The position numbers and the translations under genes are program-made. Positions 22,923 through 35,174 of a stretch of 64,000 nt of DNA are shown here, in pieces. Below the pieces are notes generated by a model. It was not told the DNA's origin. It was given only the letters and a program-made list of their open reading frames with translations, and did no database searches. Position 1 is the stretch's first letter. Each line of letters starts with the position of its first letter. Source of the stretch: Combretum micranthum (lineage: Eukaryota > Streptophyta > Magnoliopsida > Myrtales > Combretaceae); NCBI GenBank assembly GCA_024138025.1, contig JAMXBD010001452.1, positions 303,564-367,563 of the forward strand, in the 5' to 3' direction.

Positions 22923-24090
22923 ATGATGAGCTTGGAGATGAAAAATTAGAGTAGGTGCTTGAAATCAAAGCCAAATATTATGATGAATTGGGCACTAGTG
23001 AGAACAAGCTAGTACCATCTTTGATACAACCCTCAACGTTGGAACTTAAACCCCTACCAAATCATTTGAAATATGCCTTTCTTGGAGTTGGTGATACTTT
23101 GCCAATAATCATTTTATCTTCTTTGACAGGTGAACAAGAGCAACAGCTGCTTGGAGTTCTAAGGGAGCATAGGGAAGCAATCGGGTGGACCATCATCGAT
23201 ATCAAGGGAATCAACCCTATGATTTGCACTCACAGGATATTGCTGGTGGCTGAGTGCAAACCTATAGTTTAACTACAGAGACAACTAAACCCAACTCTTA
23301 AAGAGATAGTGAAGAAGGAAGTACTTAAACTGTTGGATGTGGATATTATCTACCATATCTCTAATAGCAAATGGGTTAGTCCTATTTAGGTAGTTCCAAA
23401 AAAAGGTGGTATGACTGTAGTGAAAAATAAGGATAATGAGTTAATTCCTACTCGTACCGTGACTGGATGGAGAGTTTGTATAGACTATAGGAAACTGAAT
23501 GATGTCACCTGAAAAGACCATTTCCCCCTGCCCTTCATTGATCAGATGCTTGAAAAACTTGCATGGCATGATTACTATTGTTTTTCTAAATGGCTACTCT
23601 GGTTATAATCAAATTCACATAGCACTTGATGACTAGGAGAAAACCACCTTTACTTGTCCTTATGGCACTTTTGCCTTTAGAAGATGGCCTTCGGTCTTTG
23701 TGGTGCATTTGATACTTTTTAGATGTTTATAATGTCTATCTTTTTTGACATGTTGGAGAACTTCATTGAGATATTTATGGAAGACTTTTCTGTTCTTGGG
23801 AAATCATTTTATGCATGTCTGATAAATTTAGGCTATGTTCTTAAAAGGTGTAAAGAGACTAATTTGCTTCTGAATTGGGAGAAATGTCATTTTATGGTAA
23901 GAGAGGGGATAGTCTTGGGTCATGAAGTATATGAGAAAGGAATTGAGGTAAACAAGGCTAAGGTAGAGATAATAGAAAAGTTGCCACTGCCCACTACTAC
24001 AAGAGGAGTCAGGAGTTTCTTAGGACATGCTGGCTTCTGTAGGAGATTTATTAAGGACTTCTCTAAAATTTCTAGATTTATGTGAAAATT
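22923..24090 (+). pseudogene. Athila reverse transcriptase
   Basis: After the LTR insert the frame resumes with LKPLPNHLKYAFLG (22955-23272), the conserved lead-in to Gypsy RT, then KEVLKLLDVDIIYHISNSKWVSP, VPKKGGMTVV and WRVCIDYRKLND. The catalytic box appears as IEIFMEDFSVLG where FMDDFSVFG is expected (about 23770-23800), so the first Asp of the DD pair is replaced by Glu. The thumb (NLLLNWEKCHFMVREGIVLGH) and linker (GVRSFLGHAGFCRRFIKDFS) follow at 23723-24085. Several stops break the frame between 23270 and 23720. Confidence 0.9.
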
Positions 24091-24378
24091 ACTGGAAAAA
24101 GATGTTGTTTTTTATTTTGATGACAAATGTTTGCAAGCATTCAACATAAGAAGCTCACTTCTATACCAATGATCATTGCACTTGATTAGGAGCTTCCATT
24201 TGAATTAATGTGTAATGCCAACAACTATGCTGTAGGAGTAGTACTTGGCCAGAGAAGAGGTAAGTTATTTCTTGTTATACATTATGCAAGTAGGACTTTG
24301 AATGAGGTCCAAAGAAACTATGCCACAACTGAAAAAACTTTTAGTTGTTATATTTGCTTGTGACAAGTTTAGGCCTTA

Positions 24379-25843
24379 TGATAAGTGTTAAAAGATCTTT
24401 ATTCATAATACTTATTTAATATGATTTTGTATAGATTTGATGTGAATTTACTAAGAAAATGGTACTTAATTGATTAATATTTGATTTTAGGGTTTAAGAT
24501 GATATTTCAAAGATTTAGGGATGATTCAAGCAAAAATGGGAAAAAATTGTCAAAATATACAAAAGTTGATTTTTACAATGTACATAACCTACAACATGGG
24601 CATATAAATGCTAGTGTTCAAGAGTGAAAAGTGACAAAAAAACTACTCTAAAATGTGCTCAAGTTGCTGCCTAAGGAGTGTATGAGGTTATGTTGATGGA
24701 AAGAACTTAATCGAAGGAATTGAAGAGTTTCCAAAGTACCCTACCACAAGCACGGCGTGTACATGAGGGTACATTGCAAGGACGATTACAATTTTACAAT
24801 TAACTGCTCCAACCTTTCAGTTACTACCTTTTCACATTTCTCTAACCTCAGGAAAGGAAAAGGCACATCTGAAGGAGAACAGAGTTTATTAGTTTCGTAA
24901 CCGTATATAATTGCTTGTCTCCTCATATCCTTGGATCAATCCTTTCACATTTCCAAAAACCCTGGAAGAGAAAAGACAAACTTTAAGGAGAAAAAGTGCT
25001 TGAGCTTCATAGGAAATCACAAGACGTCAAAAAGGGTTTTATTGTTTAATTATGTTTATAGATTACTTCTCTAGATCTTCTGTTTTCATTGTAAACCCCA
25101 TAGAGGAGAGTAGATCTTTGTGTCCTAATTCTTGTGAAACCCTAAATCCCCATATGATTTGAATTGCTTTTGATTTATGAAAAGTTTGTCTTTGTATCTA
25201 TTCATGTGTTTTAATTGTCTTGTGATTGATTTATGCACAAGTTGATTACTTGTATGATTCTTGTTAGATAGAAAGATGTTTCATCTAATGAGATAGATCT
25301 TATGAATAGAGAGATTACATGTTTCACCTAGAGGTAGGGAAACTTGATTTTATGCATAAAGATTTGATCTTTGTTTAAGAATATTGATCTTTAATTCAAT
25401 CTTATGTGGTGTTAGTGAGGAAGAGGTCTCCATTATCTCATATAGGATTAGGAATTGATTAATTCGAGGGAGTAATTGATTTAATTGTGTGATTCTACAA
25501 TGCAAAACATAAACAACTCACTGATCAATATTTTGTTGTAAGAAACTAGGGTTTAGGGTAGATTAAGATGAAGGGTAGGTCTTGTGATTGAATTTATCCC
25601 TTAAAGGCACTCATATTTAACTATTAGGGTTATTGATTAGAAAAATAGTTATAATATCATCTCAATTGTTAGGTTAAATAGTAGAGAAATGATAATACTA
25701 GTACTTAATATATAAATCTTAGACGATGATACCTTCATTAATTATATTCTGCAATCGATAGGTGCACTGCCTTAGAGCTTGCTGTAGGATTTCTATTGGG
25801 TTTATAAATTTTATAATTTGATACAACTGAACAACTCTTATCA
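24379..25843 (+). mobile_element. Athila-like solo LTR, 1465 bp
   Basis: Starts TGATAAGTG and ends CTCTTATCA, with the 5-bp TSD CCTTA at 24374-24378 and 25844-25848. It shares CTAAGAAAATGGTACTTAA near 24460 with the U3 of the surrounding Athila 3' LTR (about 33547), so it belongs to a related family in the same orientation. No coding or internal sequence remains. Confidence 0.9.
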
Positions 25844-25874
25844 CCTTACCTAATTGGTTCTAAAGTCATAATAT

Positions 25875-27524
25875 TGGTTGCACTATTTCTGACGAGTTTT
25901 AATAAATTTATTCATAATATCTCTTTCGTATGATCTAGTCAATGCTAGGCAATGTACCTATCGCATATAGTATAGAATGAAATATAGGGTTATATTCCTC
26001 AAGGATCTGGCAAGTACATTACTCACCCTATTGATTGTTATTTAGCAAATTACTTTAATTCAACAATCAAAGTTATCAACTAGCTAATTTAACTACAGCT
26101 ATGTTTATTACAATAATTAACAAAATTAAATTAACTAACAATTAACTACACAGCAGGCTGCTTCACCATTGTATTTGCATACAATACATATTCATTATTA
26201 GTTATGTCATATCTTTCCTAACTACGGATTCACCTTTTAGTTCAAATCTCTCTTGAGTTATTAAACCTTAATTCTAGTCTTGTCTACTGGAATCTTTCCT
26301 AGTTAATAGCCAACTAAGATCACATTACAAACATTATCCCAAATTAACTTTCCAAATAATATGTAGAAGATTTCACAATCCTATCTATAGGCATCATGTG
26401 CATTCCCTCTCTATAGTTAGATTTTTCAAGGGTAGATTTCTCAATTACATCCAAGGAAATCTAATCTAATCCTAAGTTGTGCATTACTTAGAATTAACAT
26501 ACTACAAAACACTATAGAGATTAGTGAAGTCTATAACTATTTAACATTCATTCCATGTATGTTAGTACATGGCTACACAAACCTTAATAACTACTCATGC
26601 ATCTTATAAAGGAAAACAATACAATACAACATAATGAAAGTAAGAATTTCTTGAAGAAAGAACACGAAAACAACCCTTAAACAATGACTACTTTCAGGAT
26701 CTCGTATAACAACAATCTCTTACATGAGTACAATGATGATAAAATGAATGATCACAACAGATGGTTATGAGAGAAAAATGGTGTGTGTTGCAATGATTAA
26801 TCTATATCTCTTCTCTTAAAGTTGTTTCAAAGAGTATTTATATTTATCATCCATTGGGTGCATCTAACAGGTGAAGATATGCATCATGGACTTCATCTCT
26901 CTTCAAAAAGGTGTGAAAATCCAAATTGGTGTTAAATTATGTGATCAGTAACTACCATCGGCCGTAGTTTGGGCCGTTATATTCGCAGGAATAGTTTTCA
27001 AAGGCATATCACGGTCGTAGTGGAGGTCGTTCTCTCCTCAGATTGAATTCTCACATGCTGTTACGGTAGTAATTGCTTCTTCCATACGCTCTAAAATTCC
27101 TTCTCCTGCGGGTCACGGCCGTAGTTGAGGTCGTGATCTTCACTATGATCTCCACATCTTCATCAATTTACGGCGTAGCACTTCTAATTTATAAGCTCAA
27201 GAAGATCATGCTCTATGGTATGGCTGTATTGGAGGCTGTGACCTTCTCTTTGTGTGATTTTCCTTTCTTTATTGTTGATTATGCCCGTAATGGTCCATTT
27301 AATAATATTCGAGATGACACTAGCTCAAATACGCCCGTAATCTCACTTGGATGATATTTTAAACTTCAAATCCTTGTGCAATTTGATCTAAATGTTGATA
27401 TTTCTCCTTTGTAACTTGAAATGAATATTTCCTAATTAAGTACCAAATATCTTTAATTAAACAAGGATTTAAGCATTATTTACCCTAAATAGACCAAAAT
27501 GAGTATCGTAAATTAACCCTATCA
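25875..27524 (-). mobile_element. Athila-like solo LTR in reverse orientation, 1650 bp
   Basis: On the minus strand it starts TGATAGGGTTAATTTACG and ends ATAGTGCAACCA. Flanks AATAT (25870-25874) and AGTAT (27525-27529) form a TSD with one substitution; host RNase H codons continue across it. Its U3 shows TTTGGTACTTAATTAGG, related to the other Athila-type LTRs. A GC-richer stretch with repeated CGGCCGTAG / GGTCGT phrases lies at about 26955-27320. Open frames here (27073-27354) are not protein-like. Confidence 0.87.
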
Positions 27525-27759
27525 AGTATATACAAATCATGCTGGTCTAAAATATTTGCTGCTAAAGCTAGTGCAAAACCTAGGTTGATTAGATGGATTC
27601 TACTACTGCAAGAATTTGATCTTGAGATTAGAGATAAAAAGGAAATGAGAATATGATTGTTGATCATTTATCTCATTTGAAATCCGATTGTTTAGATCTT
27701 TCTATCAATGAAAAGTTCCCTGATGAACATTTGCATGCTGTAGAGATCTAAGGATTACT

Positions 27760-29042
27760 TTACTATGTTGATATTGTCAATTATTTGGTTGGCAACATCA
27801 TACCTTATGGTTTGTCATATCAACAAAGAAACAAATTTTTGCATGATGTGAAACATTATTTTTTGGATGAACCATATTTGTTCAAATGTTGTGCTGACCA
27901 AATAATTAGATGTTGTGTGCCTAAAACTGAATAGCTTAGAATATTACAGCATTGCCACTCAAAAGAAGCAGAAGGTCATTTTGGTCTTGAAAGAACTGCA
28001 GCAAAGATTCTATCATGTAGATTTTATTAGCCTAATTTGTTCAGTAATTGCAGGAAATATATTGTGTCATGTGCTTAATGTTAGAGAACTGGAAATATTT
28101 CAAGAAGACATTAATTACCACAAAACAATATTCTGGTAATTGAACCTTTTGATGTATAGGGAATAGACTTCATGAGTCCTTTTCCCTCATCTTTTTTCAA
28201 ACAAATACATACTCATGGCTATGGATTATGCTTCAAAATGGGTAGAAGTAGTCGCTTTATAAACAAATGATGCCCTGGTTGTGATAAAATTTCTGAAAAG
28301 GAACATTTTTACCAGATATAGGGTACCTAGAGCTATCATTAGTGATGGAGGTACATTTTTGCAACAAACAGTTTGAAAAGCTTTATAAAAATATGGAGTT
28401 ACACATACAATTGCTACCCCTTATCATCCGCAGACCAGTATACAAGTTGAGGTATCCCATAGGAAGATTAAACGCATTTTAGAAAAAACTGCCAATGCAT
28501 CTAGAAAAGATTGGTCTTTAAAACTTGATGATGCATTGTGGGCTTACAAAACTGCTTTCAAAACCCCTATTGGAATGTTCCTATATATGATTGTTTGGTA
28601 AATCATGTCATCTTCTTGTTGAGCTTGAGCACAAGGCATATTGGGCCATTAGATTTCTTAGCTTTAATATGCAAGCTGTAGGTGAAAAGAGATTGCTTCA
28701 GTTGAATCAATTGACTGAATGGAGAGATGAAGCTTATGAAAATGCTCGCATCTAAAAGGAGCGAGCAAAGTGATGGTATGACAGGAACATTCTAAAGTGA
28801 GAGCTCTTGCTTGGGCAGAAAGTTTTGCTAGACAACTCTCGTCTGAAGTTGTTCTCAAGAAAGTTGAGGTCTAGATGGTCGGGACCATTTGTTATAACTC
28901 ATGTTTTTCCCTATGGTGCAATTGAACTGAAGACGGATAACAACTGAACTTTCAAAGTGAATGGTCATTTGCTCAAATATTACTATGAAGGGGAAAACAA
29001 TGATAGTGATGCCACCATCATGAACTTAACCCATCCATCATA
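27760..29042 (+). pseudogene. Athila integrase and pol C-terminus
   Basis: Around 27945-28080, across two frames, a zinc-binding stretch is visible (LQHCHSKEAEGHFGLERTA, then a CVMC-like pair). The core follows at 28140-28640 with GIDFMSPFPSS and an [13 protein letters not shown] region ([14 protein letters not shown] with substitutions), all broken by stops. The end near 28900-29040 reads FKVNGHLLKYYYEGENN, the typical Athila pol terminus. It is inactive. Confidence 0.82.
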
Positions 29043-30717
29043 AGAAGCGGGAAAGTTGGGCTAAGTGACTATAAACTAAGTGCTTCGTGGGAGGCAACCC
29101 ATGTTTGACTTTTGTAAATTAGTTTTTGTTTTGTTTTTGTTTTTCTAACCTTAGTTTTGAGGTACAGATTATAGCTAAGGAGTGCTTGAACTTACACTGA
29201 CAAGGGAGACATCAAATTTCAATGTGTGAAAGCTCCAAGGAAATTGAAAGTGAGTATTCTAATTTTAGAGTACTAATTTTTTATTTAGAGCTAATTTTAG
29301 GTTACTTAGAGAGAAGGTTAGAAATTGTTGAAAAAAAAATCATCGTTGGAAAGGTAGAACATTCAGCACCGGCAATTGGAATTCATAGGCCATCAACTTT
29401 TATGCTGGTGTAAAGCAAATTGGCCTATATAAGGCAACACCGGTATAACAGAGTTCAACGCTGCCAACTTTGAAGCTAGTGTAAACTTTATGTGGATTTT
29501 TTGAATTGAACGAACGTCGGCCTCTAGAACATCAACGCCGCCGGCGTTAATAGCTAGCGTAGACACTTAGGCTGGCAACGCAAATGTGTAAGGTGCCGAC
29601 CATTCAGCCTCAGCATGAATCTTTAAAGTTCAATACCGGCATGTACAATGCCGACGTATTGGTAAAATCAGCCGTTGTATATCCTGTCAAGATAAATTTT
29701 AATAGTTTTCTTTTCTCTCTCTCGATCACTTCTCACATACACACACTCTCACTCACTCACATCACTCTCAACATACTCTTGCACTCACTCACATCATTTC
29801 TCTCACACCTCACTTGGGTAGGATTTCGAATCATCCATGTGAGTAATCTCTCCTCTCAATTTTGATTATTCATCTGCGGTAATTTTAGTTAGAATTGGCT
29901 ATTGGCGAATTGGGTTATGTGCTGCGAATTTTTTAATTTAGAGGTTGGGATTATTGATTGGGTTGAAAAATGGGTTAGATTGGCTATTTTTCTGAATTCA
30001 TAAATTAGGTTTGAATTGATATTGGCTCGCATGTGAGATTGATCATTGTTGTGTTGAACTTATCCCAATTTCATGTCGTGCATGAAACTAAGGCTTGGAA
30101 CCGAGTTCATCCAATTGATTTGAATTTTTTGGCGCTTTTGTGTTGTACATGAATTGGATGTGATAGTGTTGATTATATATTTTTTATTCCAAATGTTCAC
30201 GCCCCAATTGAACAATTAAGCAAATTCAGGTCATGAGATGATTTTAGCGAATTGTGTTTTCCATAGGTTTATAGGGAAGCTTTATTCAAATGATCTGATT
30301 TTGGATTGCTGTTTGTTTTACACCAAGAGACATGGCTTGATAAGTGTTGAATTCGTTTCCTGTGAAGTTTGAATGAACTAGACTTAACGATTAAAAACTA
30401 AGTTGACTAGCCTAAGCTATCAGCCTTAAATTCAATTTGCAGGTGTAGAACTAAGACAACCAAATTTTTTGCAATGTTCTTGATTGTTGGATATACCTAT
30501 GAAATTAGTTTCATCAAAGTCATATTATGATATGTTTTAGGCATATAGATTAAGTGCATTTAACCCAATTGCTTTAGAATTGTCTGGATTAGAATGTGCT
30601 GAACTTTTGACTTGTTGAAGGCCTTATCCTTAATTGGTATATTATAGTTTATTAGACTTAGGCTATTGCTTAATCACAATTCTAATATTGCTTTGTTTTG
30701 GGTGGTGAATTCCTTTT
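29043..30717 (+). other. Athila spacer between pol and env-like region
   Basis: Non-coding. At 29400-29670 there is a GC-richer patch with recurring GCCGGCG/GCTAGCGTAG-like words; at 29423 a TATATAAG box; then pyrimidine/CACT-rich leader (29705-29815) and a donor-like CAT|GTGAGT at about 29838. This could be an internal promoter/leader for the env-like ORF, but that is inference. Confidence 0.5.
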
Positions 30718-31900
30718 ATGCTTAAATTGATATTTTTGCGTGGGAATGCACCAAAGAAACTCCAGCCACAAAAGCTAAAGCAGAAAACAAATGGAGAACT
30801 CTCTTCTTCTAGTACACAGCATGGGAATCTCCTGTCTAGTCAGGAGTATGCCAAAGAGAGGAAGAAAAGGCAGCTAAAGATGGATTTTTTGAACAACCAG
30901 TATTTGGACTAGGAGTTATTAGAGGAGTATGGAATGCAAGACAATATCCATAATACTGTTCAAGATAAGACTTAGTTTAGACTATTGGACTCGAAGGAAT
31001 CGTTATACAAGAATCTTACCATTGAGTTTCTTTCAACTTTGAAGTTAGACAGTGATAAGGAACATTCAACTCTAACCTTCCAGGTATATGGAGAGGTTAG
31101 AGAGATTACTTTGAAAAGGATGAGTATTCTTCTGGGGCTGTATGAGCAAGAGGAAGAATTAGCTACACTACCTAATGGTTGGCCAGGTGATATGAAAGTT
31201 GAAAAATACTGGTTTCAGCTCATTCAGCCTAAGAATGATCCATTCATCCTCAAATCACTTGCCTCTAACATTTTTTGCTATGGAGTCCAAGATATTTCAT
31301 CACATTCTCACCTACACGATCAGCTGTAGGAAAACTAGTCACAGTAAGGTGACTAATTTGGACATGTTTTACTTGTTCAGTTTGATTACAGGCTATAGGA
31401 TTGATTTGGGCATCGAAGTGGCGAATTTATATACTGGCAAGTAGATGATACTAGAACCAAGCTGATTTTCTGTAGAGGCTACATTACCGCATTGCTGAAG
31501 GGTATGGGCATAATTCAACTACCCGTAGGAGATGAGAGAATCAAAAGTAAAAATCACTTATGCACCATTTAGATCATGGGGATTGACTAAGGTGCCTATC
31601 ATAACCGATCCCATTAAGGAGAATATCCAGGAGATTCCTCCATTCCATCTATTCCTCCTACTGATAGACCCTCCACATCATAGCCTCCTCTTCCTCTTAC
31701 TATGAGTCCATATGATAGATTGAGACATGATATCGAAGAACTCAAGGAGAAGTAGAAAAAAGAGAGGAAGAAGAACAAGAATTTCAGGAGCACTTTTTTT
31801 ATAATGTTTAAATATGCTCTCTCTTATATAAATCCAACGACCGTTGAAGGGATGGAGTACTAGACTTCGAGTGATCATTCCAGTAGTCTAGAGCCGGAAA
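30718..31900 (+). pseudogene. Athila env-like (third ORF) protein
   Basis: Broken frames encode a basic start (APKKLQPQKLKQKTNGELSS, KERKKRQLKMDF), then EFLSTLKLDSDKEHSTLTFQ, MSILLGLYEQEEELATLPN and, in shifted frames near 31370-31560, MFYLFSLITGYRIDLG and a CRGYITALLKGMGIIQLP-like stretch. This combination is the family often annotated as Athila ORF1/env-like (putative plant retrotransposon protein). Stops at about 30910 and 31327 and frameshifts inactivate it. Its role in plants is not established. Confidence 0.78.
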
Positions 31901-33476
31901 GCTAAAAGCCCCTGCTAGCTTTCAATTGCTTTTCTCTTGATTTATTTTAACTTTACTTTACTAGTCTGGTACACAATTAAGCACCCAAGTCATTTGTAGA
32001 CTTTTGATAACTCTAATATAGATCTGTATCTATAGATAGCTTTTCTTTTTATTTTTCTTTTTGTTCTTTATTACAGGCTAACTTAAGAAGACAACTCTCT
32101 AATTAATGATTGACCTTCAATTCTTGACTCTAAAAATCTTAATCAAGGAAGTATTAGCTTTCCTTTTCTTTTTATTTCTTTCCTATTTGAACTGAATGTA
32201 AGAACAGTGAGGTCACTATTCAATCTAAGCGTGGGGAAGAAATAATTGACATGGAGAATTGAGTTGAATTGAGTGTGAATATGACTTTGATGTATGAATT
32301 GCTAAATTAATTGTTTATCTGTGACATCTGAATTTGAATTGTATTGTTATACCCCATATTATCAAATTTTTTTGTCCTAAAGTAATATATAGCGTATTTT
32401 AGGCCATTTTTTTTCTTTTTTCATGAAATATGGAGATTGTAAGATAAAGTTGTTGATAACATCTATGAAAAAGAATGTGAAATTGACTTCTTAAGTGCCT
32501 TACTTACTTCTTGTCGTAATTAGAATACTAAGTTAAAATTAAGTAGTGAAAGCTCTAAGGAACAAATTTACCTTGTATTTAGCTTTAGAATTGGAAGTTT
32601 GAGAGTAGGTCGAGTTCTTAAGTGAAAAATAAACAGGTCTACTTCTAGGAAAAATTTAGCTTGTATATAATCTTTTGTGTTCTATTAAGAGCTTTTCAAC
32701 ACTTAGCGAAAGAGGTAGAAAAAACACTTTACTTAGTGATCCTTTATAAAAAAAGTCTTGAATTTATGTTGCATTAAAAAAAAAAAGAAAGAAAGAAAGA
32801 AACAAGCATAGCCTTTACTCCACTAACTCAGGTAATTGAGTCGAGAGTATCTAAACTTGAATGTTAGAGTAAAGAAGAGTTCTTAGGGATCCCTTAAAAC
32901 CTGGTCACTTGGGTGATAAGCCTAGGATGCTAACTCAATGAACTCACTATAACGAGAAGGGAGGAAAGGCAAAAGTTTAATCTTTGAACTTTGAAAAAAA
33001 AAAAAAAAAGAGAATAAATGCTTGAATGGAAAGAAAAAGAAAAGGAGTGCAAAAGCATCAAACGAAATAAGACTCATAATAAAGAGGGAGAAATTCTAGG
33101 GAATGAGTAGATACCATATGCTTTCACTCTGTGTTGCTAGGAGCATATACTTGCAAAATATCCAATGGAGTTTAAATGGGTGTTTTTCCTTATTAGACCG
33201 TGTATTTACTTTTAGATGGAAGAATCTTTTGCTAAAAACTGGGATTAAATTTTTTTTTTGTCTAGATTAGTTATTGAATTTTGATGGTAGTAATCTAATT
33301 ACAAGTACCCCATTGGTTAGAGCGATAGGCACTAGCAATGCAAGCCATGGACAATGAAAATAAAAAAGATGCTTAAATTGTGAAAGTGAAAAGTTTTATA
33401 CTTTCTATGATACATTTCACTTATGTTCTTACTTATTTTGCATGAGGGACAAGCAAAAGTTCAAGTGTGGGAGAGT
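31901..33476 (+). other. Athila 3' untranslated spacer with polypurine tract
   Basis: AT-rich non-coding sequence with A-rich tracts (32776-32802, 32994-33010). It ends in GTGTGGGAGAG (33465-33475), a polypurine tract directly before the 3' LTR. Confidence 0.7.
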
Positions 33477-35174
33477 TAATAAAGTTATATTTCATACATT
33501 TATCATTAAACAAATAATGATAAATTATTATTGATTTTACATAAATCTAAGAAAATGGTACTTAATTGTGCTTTATTATAATATTTCAGGTCATAGAGGA
33601 TTTAGAAAGCAAATATACAAAAATTGAAGGAGTTTTGTACAAAATTGGAGAAGAAATCAAAGTAAGCTGGCTAGATCAAGTAGTACACCACTAGCTTTGA
33701 ACAAAGAAATAGCCAGCCTTATTCAATTTCAACAAACACTGGCACATTTTAGTCCTACATCATCGGTGTTGAGTCGGCCTTGCACAGAACAGAATCAAAA
33801 TTAGTAAGGCTGGCATCAATACTGCTAGCGTACAAGAGGAATTCATTAGCCTTTACATTTTTGAACATACGCCGATAAATCAGGAATCAACACTGCTGGT
33901 GTTGGACTGGTGTAGCTCATTCACAGATTGCAATTCTTTAAGGCTGACATCAACGCAGCTAGTACTCTTAACTATGTACAGCCTATGCCGCCTCTACGCT
34001 GCTAGCTTACATGTAGAACTGCTGTTATACATTGTACCTTTTGGAATTCCTTTGAATTTGCTTATAAAACTTCCAGGTTTTTTCAATTGGAACACACACA
34101 CGAAATTTCCTTCTGATATCCACGAGATCTAGAATAGATTAGAGATCCTAAGTTAGACTTGTTAGAGAGTTGTTTTGGATTCAATTTTGTAATCGATTGA
34201 AGCTTGTAATCGTTTAGAGGATTGAAGACTTTGTTTGAAGATTTGCAACAAGATCTTTGTGATTGAATTTGGTGATTTATGATCTTTTATTGTTTATGCA
34301 AATTTAATTTGTGTTTGTGATTTTCAAGATGAATTCTTTCATTGCAAATACTTTGATTTGTGTTTATTTAAATCAATCCATGAAGTTCTAAGCTTTCATT
34401 ATCGGAATATGATGAAACTCTAAGATAGCTAAGATGATGATAATAATTTTGTTATAAAATTATTAGATTTATGGAATATTCATGTCGCAATTCCAACTAT
34501 AAATCACGTTTCTTAATTGAACTAGGTTTATAGGGATCTTGATAACTCAGAAAGAAAAATTAGGGTTAATAGGAATTCTTAGATTTGGGTTAAATCACAA
34601 TTGCAGATGTAACGTAATTCAATATAATTTAGAAATTATCCTTCGAGATTCATGCAATGTTTTAGATTAGTTTCTCACTAAGGAATTTGGAGAAATTAGT
34701 TTAGGGCATTAGTCAATTATAGAGTTGGAAGATTCATAATTGTAATTTCGATTACATTGTTAAATTGTGTAGCGAAAGCTAATAGGTTAATACATGGTTT
34801 TTAAAGATTTTGAAACTTGTAAAAGGATTAAGATCTTTGATAATTTCATATGAATATTCACAAAACTAATAGTTATTATAACATGATAGCAATCTAATTA
34901 GTGAAATTAGGGTGGATTCTGTATTTCCCACATTTAATCGACATATCTTTCTCAACACTCTCTTTGCTCTCATTGATAATTATAATATAAGCTTAGAAGT
35001 AGTTAACTGTCTCAAATTTGATTGTCTGAATAATAGTAAAATCTAATACCTGTTTAGTACTTAAGTAATCGTCGTAGGATAGATACTTTGCTCATCATTA
35101 TATTGCTTGATCTGACCTAGTATACTTACTGGAAGAATTCGCTTTATTTTTATATTTACTTTTGCAGCAAATCA
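33477..35174 (+). repeat. 3' LTR of Athila element, complete, 1698 bp
   Basis: Starts TAATAAAG, probably a mutated TGATAAAG, right after the polypurine tract, and ends CAGCAAATCA, matching the 5' LTR end CAACAGATCA. It contains AAGAAAATGGTACTTAATTG near 33549, a GC-richer word-repeat block at 33670-34020, and a TATA-like CTTATAAAAC at 34061 that would start transcripts about 30 bases later. The last 915 bases match the 5' LTR at roughly 93%, suggesting considerable age. Confidence 0.87.

Larger units (their letters stand above)
24090..27760 (+). pseudogene. Athila RNase H, split into three pieces by two LTR insertions
   Basis: Piece one (24090-24378) ends FACDKFRPY after a CDxSxxAxG-like stretch (MCNANNYAVGVVLGQR). 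Piece two is only 26 unique bases (25849-25874) coding LIGSKVII. Piece three resumes at about 27525 with [13 protein letters not shown] and continues through the [11 protein letters not shown] region to DHLSHL near 27680. Joined across the inserts the codons run in register, which proves the insertions were precise. The inserts occupy 24379-25843 and 25875-27524. Confidence 0.88.
14686..35174 (+). mobile_element. Athila-type Ty3/Gypsy retrotransposon, 20.5 kb with nested insertions
   Basis: A 5' LTR (14686-15600, lacking its start) and a 3' LTR (33477-35174) match over about 910 bases. Between them lie, in order, a primer site TGGCGCTGTTATTGGGAA, gag, aspartic protease, reverse transcriptase, RNase H, integrase, and after a long spacer an env-like ORF region. 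This order and primer site are typical of the plant Athila lineage. Three LTR insertions (18118-22922, 24379-25843, 25875-27524) interrupt it; without them and their TSDs the length is about 12.5 kb, normal for Athila. Every ORF is broken, so the element is dead. Confidence 0.92.
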
